Assembly: GCA_022827165.1 (NCBI GenBank)
Contig: JAJDTN010000380.1
Span: 1-6,209 of the forward strand
DNA from: Candidatus Latescibacterota bacterium
GTDB lineage: Bacteria; Latescibacterota; UBA2968; UBA8231
Direction of reading: 5' to 3'
DNA: 6,209 nt
Positions 1-3,346 of the stretch are shown here, one piece after another. The notes under the pieces were generated by a model. The model saw only the letters and a list, made by a program, of their open reading frames with translations. It was not told the DNA's origin and ran no database searches. Positions within the stretch are counted from its first letter, which is position 1, and every line of letters starts with the position of its first letter. The translations under genes were made by a program, and so were the position numbers.

Positions 1-203
1 TCGGCCAGCACCTGGCCGTTGATCTCGACGCACGGAGAGAGGGGCTGGCCGGTCTTCTGGACCATCTCGGCGTAGTGGTCGGGGTTGCCGATGATGTCAC
101 GGTCTTCGTACTCCAGCCCGTGCCGGTCGAAGACATCGCGAACCCCGGCGCTCCAGCCGCAGACGGGCTTGAGCCAGGCGATGATCTTGGGTGCGTCGGC
201 CAT
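1..203 (-). CDS. Glutaredoxin-like protein, monothiol CGWS type (3' end beyond window)
   Basis: Small cytoplasmic thioredoxin-fold protein. By family it should use glutathione to reduce disulfides or handle Fe-S clusters. Seen: 67 complete codons from the ATG at 203 to the window edge, about three quarters of a usual glutaredoxin of 85-90 residues. The first strand (KIIAWLKP, residues 6-13) leads into the active site C15-G-W-S18. This resembles the CGFS motif of monothiol glutaredoxins and not the dithiol CPYC. The TGQ and S56-P57 region matches the glutathione-binding cis-proline loop, followed by the VEINGQ strand and turn. An extra cysteine, C58, directly follows the cis-proline. The ATG is chosen because AGGAG lies 8 nt upstream and a strong promoter lies further up. 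It is divergent from murA. The family call is firm; the specific substrate is unknown. The missing end should carry the GG-type glutathione-binding turn and last helix. Confidence 0.85.
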   Translation of the reverse strand, partial: MADAPKIIAWLKPVCGWSAGVRDVFDRHGLEYEDRDIIGNPDHYAEMVQKTGQPLSPCVEINGQVLA

Positions 204-211
204 TTGGCGAA

Positions 212-216
212 CTCCT
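212..216 (-). promoter_or_regulatory. Ribosome binding site of the glutaredoxin-like gene
   Basis: On the minus strand this reads AGGAG, 8 nt before the ATG at 203. It is the clearest canonical Shine-Dalgarno in the intergenic region and settles the start of the glutaredoxin-like gene. Confidence 0.75.
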
Positions 217-272
217 GTAAAGAGGGGCGAAGAAGGTGTTTCGAGTGGGGTAGAGCAGCCTGTTGGGGGGCG

Positions 273-300
273 AATATACGCAGGCCTATCTATCTGTCAA
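273..300 (-). promoter_or_regulatory. Sigma70-type promoter driving the glutaredoxin-like gene
   Basis: Reading leftward, a perfect TTGACA -35 box (295-300) and a TATATT -10 box (273-278) are separated by 16 bp. The -10 box matches TATAAT at five of six positions. Transcription would begin near 265, giving an untranslated leader of about 60 nt. AT-rich hexamers this close to consensus are rare by chance in DNA this GC-rich. No operator is evident beside it. Confidence 0.7.
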
Positions 301-327
301 GCCAATGTGTTAGGTGTGATTTCCCGG

Positions 328-356
328 TTGACGGATCGGGCCGGGCCCGGTTACAT
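328..356 (+). promoter_or_regulatory. Possible sigma70-type promoter for the murA operon
   Basis: TTGACG (328-333, five of six matches to the -35 consensus), a 17-bp spacer and TTACAT (351-356, only three of six matches to the -10 consensus). The spacer contains a perfect 10-bp palindrome, CCGGGCCCGG, at 341-350. Transcription would start near 363, giving a leader of about 70 nt before murA. That leader is strikingly C/T-rich (about 361-410). The correct spacing and position support it; the weak -10 box leaves it tentative. Confidence 0.4.
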
Positions 357-433
357 TTGCCCCACTCCCCGACAGCCCTTCCCGTCCCCCCCTCCGCCCT
401 CTCCTCCCCGCGGACAAGAGAGAATCCAAAGAG

Positions 434-1705
434 ATGGCTGAAGAAGCACTCTGCATCGAGGGCGCCCGGCCCTTGCGGGGAGAGACCGAGGTCCAGGGCT
501 CCAAGAACGCGGCCCTGCCGATGATCGCCGCCTCCTTGCTGGCCTCCGAGGGACAGACCGTTCTGCATCGCTTGCCGCCGGTCAAGGACGTGCTGGTGGC
601 CCTCGAGATCCTGCGCCGACTCGGGGCCCGCGTCGACTTCGACCCGGCTGTCGGCACCGCCGTCATCGACACGACCACCGTCGACTCCACCGAGCTGCCG
701 CCCGAGCTGGGGGCCCGCATGCGCGCCTCCCTGCTCTTCGTGGGCCCCCTGATCAGCCGTTTCCGCACGGCCACGATCGACGAGGTGGGGGGCTGCACCA
801 TCGGCGAGCGCGGCACCGACTACCACTACCGCGGCTTCGCGCGCATGGGAGCGATCGTCGAGGGCACCCCCTCGGGCGGTTACGTGGTGCGCGCCGAGGG
901 CCTGCGCGGCGCCGAGATGTACTGCGACGTGCCGAGCCACACCGGCACCGAGAACCTGGTCATGGCCGCCAGCCTGTGCGCCGGCGAGTCGCTCATCGTC
1001 AACGCCGCCTCCGACCCCGAGATCGCCGACTTCGGCGAGTTGCTGGGCAAGATGGGGGCCCGCATCGAGGGCCTGGGCACGCGCCACGTGCGCATCACCG
1101 GCGTCGACCGCCTGCGGGGCGCCGAGCACACGGTCATGCACGACCGACTCGACGCCGGGCTCATGCTCATGGCGGCGGCGGTCACCCGCGGCGAGGCCAC
1201 CCTCACGGGGGTGCGCCTCGATCACCTGGAGATCTTCGACGCCAAGGTCCGGCAGATGGGCGTGGAGCTTCAGGTCCACGACGGGGCGCGGGTCACCGTG
1301 CGCGGCCCCGAGCGGCTGTCGCCGATCAACGTGGTGGCCACCTTCTACCCGGGGATGCCCACCGACCTGCAGCCCGGGCTCACCGCCCTGGCCTGCACCG
1401 CCCACGGCGACAGCTTCATCCGCGAGACCGTCTTCGAGAACCGCATGGGCCACGTGAAGAACCTGCGCCAGTTCGGGGCCCGGATCTCGCCGGAGAAGGA
1501 CCAGCTGGTGATCGTCCACGGGCCCTCCCGCCTGCGGGGGACCCGGGTGCGGGCCAGCGACATCCGCGCCGGCGCCGCCTGCGTCCTCGCCGGCCTGGCC
1601 GCCGAGGGCCGCACCGAGATCACCAATCTCTACCAGCTCGACCGCGGCCACACCCGCCTGGAGGAGCGCCTGGTCCAGCTCGGGGCCCGCATCGAACGCC
1701 TGTAA
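434..1705 (+). CDS. murA: UDP-N-acetylglucosamine 1-carboxyvinyltransferase (MurA)
   Basis: Cytoplasmic enzyme that transfers enolpyruvate from phosphoenolpyruvate to the 3'-hydroxyl of UDP-GlcNAc, the first committed step of peptidoglycan synthesis and the target of fosfomycin. The 423 residues match the usual length (419 in E. coli). Landmarks in order: GSKNAALP with K24; MRAS with R97 (R91 in E. coli); the mobile catalytic loop GGCTIGER with C121 and R126 (C115 and R120); SHTGTENLVMAA; DPEIAD; DRLDAG; YPGMPTDLQ with D311 (D305); TVFENRM; and the C-terminal DRG with R404 (R397). The offset to E. coli numbering is a constant +6 or +7 after the first motif, so no essential segment is missing. 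C121 predicts fosfomycin sensitivity at the target. The ATG start is supported by the family N-terminus, although upstream there are only weak purine runs (AAGAGAG at 416-422). It is first in a tight cluster, with the next gene 10 bp downstream. Confidence 0.97.
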   Translation: MAEEALCIEGARPLRGETEVQGSKNAALPMIAASLLASEGQTVLHRLPPVKDVLVALEILRRLGARVDFDPAVGTAVIDTTTVDSTELPPELGARMRASLLFVGPLISRFRTATIDEVGGCTIGERGTDYHYRGFARMGAIVEGTPSGGYVVRAEGLRGAEMYCDVPSHTGTENLVMAASLCAGESLIVNAASDPEIADFGELLGKMGARIEGLGTRHVRITGVDRLRGAEHTVMHDRLDAGLMLMAAAVTRGEATLTGVRLDHLEIFDAKVRQMGVELQVHDGARVTVRGPERLSPINVVATFYPGMPTDLQPGLTALACTAHGDSFIRETVFENRMGHVKNLRQFGARISPEKDQLVIVHGPSRLRGTRVRASDIRAGAACVLAGLAAEGRTEITNLYQLDRGHTRLEERLVQLGARIERL

Positions 1706-1710
1706 AGGGG
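1705..1710 (+). promoter_or_regulatory. Ribosome binding site of the DUF362 gene, touching the murA stop
   Basis: AAGGGG begins on the last base of the murA TAA (1703-1705) and ends 5 nt before the ATG at 1716. Ribosomes finishing murA would sit on this site, which suggests translational coupling. It fixes the start of the DUF362 gene. Confidence 0.65.
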
Positions 1711-1715
1711 ACCGG

Positions 1716-2858
1716 ATGGGAGTGCAACTGCAACCCGACGCGGTGTACCTGGCGCGAGTCCCGGTGCAGGGGAACACGGCGCCCTGGGAGAGCTACCGGC
1801 AGCTGGCCCGCGCCGCGGTGGACGGCCTCGATCTCGAACTGCCCGCCCGCGGCACGATCTGCATCAAGCCCAACGCCACCGTCCTCTTTCCCGCCGACAA
1901 GCGCATCATCACCCATCCCGGGTTCCTGGCCGGCCTCGCCGAGTCCTTCGCCGACCGCGGCGTCGAGCCGTCGCGCATCGAGGTCGGCGACGGCCAGTCG
2001 GGGGAGAACCCGGGCGGGGGCCACACCTGGAAGCTCACCGGGTACGCCGACTCCATCGTCGGCGCCGGGGCGCGCCTGGTGCCCTTCAACGACACGCCGA
2101 CGCGGGAGGTCGAGGTTCCCGGTGGCGTGGTCTTCGAGCAGTATCCCGTGTACACGGCGGTCACCGACTGCGCCTTCTTGGTCAACGCGCCGCTGGCCAA
2201 GTGCCACAACCTCGGCTGCACCACCCTCGCCATAAAGAACCTCATGGGCGTCCTCGGTCGCCCCGAGAGGCACCTGTGCACGGTGCAGCCCTGCGACGAG
2301 CCCCTCGGCGAGGAGGCCCTCAACCGCCTCGGCGACTCCGGGCTGAGCGTCTTCGAGGAGCGCTTCTACCACAAGTTGTGCGACATCGTGGCGGCGGTGC
2401 GCAGTCTCGGCATGCCGCGGCTGTGCGTGGTGGACGGGCTCATCGGCCGCGACGGCACCGCCTTCAACGAGGGCGAGAACTACCCCCTCGGCTGGTCCGT
2501 GGCCGGCGTCAACGAGGTCCACGTCGACGCCGTGGCCACCTGGCTCATGGGTCTCGATCCGGTGCAGACGCCCTACCTGCAGTTCGCCGAGGCCCGCGGC
2601 CAGGGCCGCATCCGCCCCGACCAGATCGACGTCGTCGACCTGTCCACCGGCGACCGCATGTCCGCTTCCCAGCTGGCGGCGGTGCGCCGGCCCGAGCCGC
2701 TCATGCCGGTCAGCCGCTGCCAGGGCGGCTACTACGCCCGCTTCCGCGACGACGGCTCCGCCGTGCCCTGGCGCATCGACGACGTCAACCAGCAGCGCCG
2801 CCGCGACGGTCTCGAGCCGGTTCCCGTCCAAGTCCTCGAGAGCCTGGCCGCCGGCTAG
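1716..2858 (+). CDS. DUF362 family protein without ferredoxin domain
   Basis: A 380-residue soluble protein of the DUF362 family, whose biochemical role is not established; some members carry a 4Fe-4S ferredoxin module. Family signs: IKPN (residues 50-53), the NAPLAKCHNLG segment (157-167, normally an N-P-x-x-K-x-H pattern), IKNLMG (173-178), VVDGLIGRDG (238-247) and the VDAVATWLMGLDP helix (270-282). No CxxCxxC ferredoxin cluster is present, so this is the single-domain form. Nine cysteines occur (49, 152, 163, 168, 188, 193, 222, 237, 335). Four form two C-x4-C pairs around the conserved core (163/168 and 188/193), which could bind metal or a cluster; that is inference. There is no signal peptide or membrane segment. 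The ATG has a good ribosome site. Its place between murA and a MazG gene gives no firm functional clue. The family call is confident; the function is unknown. Confidence 0.88.
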   Translation: MGVQLQPDAVYLARVPVQGNTAPWESYRQLARAAVDGLDLELPARGTICIKPNATVLFPADKRIITHPGFLAGLAESFADRGVEPSRIEVGDGQSGENPGGGHTWKLTGYADSIVGAGARLVPFNDTPTREVEVPGGVVFEQYPVYTAVTDCAFLVNAPLAKCHNLGCTTLAIKNLMGVLGRPERHLCTVQPCDEPLGEEALNRLGDSGLSVFEERFYHKLCDIVAAVRSLGMPRLCVVDGLIGRDGTAFNEGENYPLGWSVAGVNEVHVDAVATWLMGLDPVQTPYLQFAEARGQGRIRPDQIDVVDLSTGDRMSASQLAAVRRPEPLMPVSRCQGGYYARFRDDGSAVPWRIDDVNQQRRRDGLEPVPVQVLESLAAG

Positions 2859-2874
2859 CCGGTACGGCCCCCCC

Positions 2875-3216
2875 GTGTCCGACACCACTCTCGCCGGCCT
2901 CCAGCGGCAGGTGGACGAGTGGATCCGCACCGTCGGCGTGCGCTACTACGGCGAGTTGACGAATACCGCCATCCTCGCCGAGGAGGTGGGCGAGGTGGCC
3001 CGCCTCATGGCCCGCCTCTACGGCGAGCAGAGCTTCAAGCCGGGCGAGGAGCAGGGCCGCCAGGCCCTGGCCGGCGAGATGGCCGACGTCCTTTTCGTGC
3101 TCATCTGCCTGGCCAACCAGACCGGCGTCGACCTGGAGGAAGCCTTCTCCCAGAGGCTGGAGGCCCGGACGAGCCGCGACCGCGAGCGCCACGCCGCCAA
3201 CCCCAAGCTGCGCTGA
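2875..3216 (+). CDS. MazG/YpjD-type nucleotide pyrophosphohydrolase
   Basis: A single-domain, all-helical MazG-like protein of 113 residues, expected to hydrolyse nucleoside triphosphates (NTPs or dNTPs, perhaps damaged ones) to monophosphates and pyrophosphate with magnesium. The family metal-binding signature EExxE(12-28)ExxD is complete: E36, E37, E40, then E68 and D71, with 27 residues between E40 and E68. The sequence LAGEMADVLFVLICLANQ followed by GVDLEEAF (65-91) closely resembles B. subtilis YpjD, as does the opening MSDTTLxxLQ. The start is therefore taken as the GTG at 2875; a later in-frame GTG at 2911 would cut into the first helix. No Shine-Dalgarno precedes the GTG: the 16-bp gap after the DUF362 stop is C-rich, so coupling to upstream translation is likely. 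It is the last gene of the rightward cluster. The exact substrate cannot be read from the sequence. Confidence 0.9.
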   Translation: MSDTTLAGLQRQVDEWIRTVGVRYYGELTNTAILAEEVGEVARLMARLYGEQSFKPGEEQGRQALAGEMADVLFVLICLANQTGVDLEEAFSQRLEARTSRDRERHAANPKLR

Positions 3217-3229
3217 GCCCCACCTCTCG

Positions 3230-3250
3230 GCGCAGGCGCTCTGCCTGCGC
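3230..3250. terminator. Perfect 8-bp inverted repeat after the MazG gene, possible terminator
   Basis: GCGCAGGC (3230-3237) and GCCTGCGC (3243-3250) are perfect inverted copies around a 5-nt loop. They begin 13 nt after the MazG stop, where a terminator is expected. No T-run follows on the plus strand, so it is not a textbook intrinsic terminator; it could instead protect the 3' end or belong to a dispersed repeat. Confidence 0.4.
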
Positions 3251-3276
3251 GCCCGCTTCCACCACAACATCACCAG

Positions 3277-3301
3277 CCAGCCGGCGGAGTCCGCCAGCTG
3301 G
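3277..3301. repeat. 25-bp imperfect palindrome between convergent genes
   Basis: The outer arms are CCAGC (3277-3281) and GCTGG (3297-3301). The inner arms are GGCGGA (3283-3288) and TCCGCC (3290-3295), around one central base. A single mismatched pair (3282/3296) separates inner and outer arms. As RNA either strand could fold into a stem of about 10 pairs. It could end transcription of one or both converging genes, but no T-tract follows in either direction. Confidence 0.45.
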
Positions 3302-3346
3302 ACCGCGGGGGGATTCTGTCGGGTCGGATGTGCCGGTCCGGCGGGG

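Noticed and set aside
290..1777. 495-codon open frame on the minus strand opposite murA
   Set aside because: Antisense shadow of a high-GC gene: low-complexity Ala/Gly/Asp/His composition, no recognisable domain, and it covers murA, whose product is unmistakable.
976..2235. 419-codon plus-strand frame spanning the murA/DUF362 junction
   Set aside because: Arg/Pro/Ala/His-rich out-of-frame reading of two real genes, with no domain.
1620..2930. 436-codon minus-strand open frame opposite the DUF362 gene
   Set aside because: Same type of compositional shadow, rich in Val/Ala/Gly/Asp/His. It overlaps a family-matched gene with a good ribosome site.
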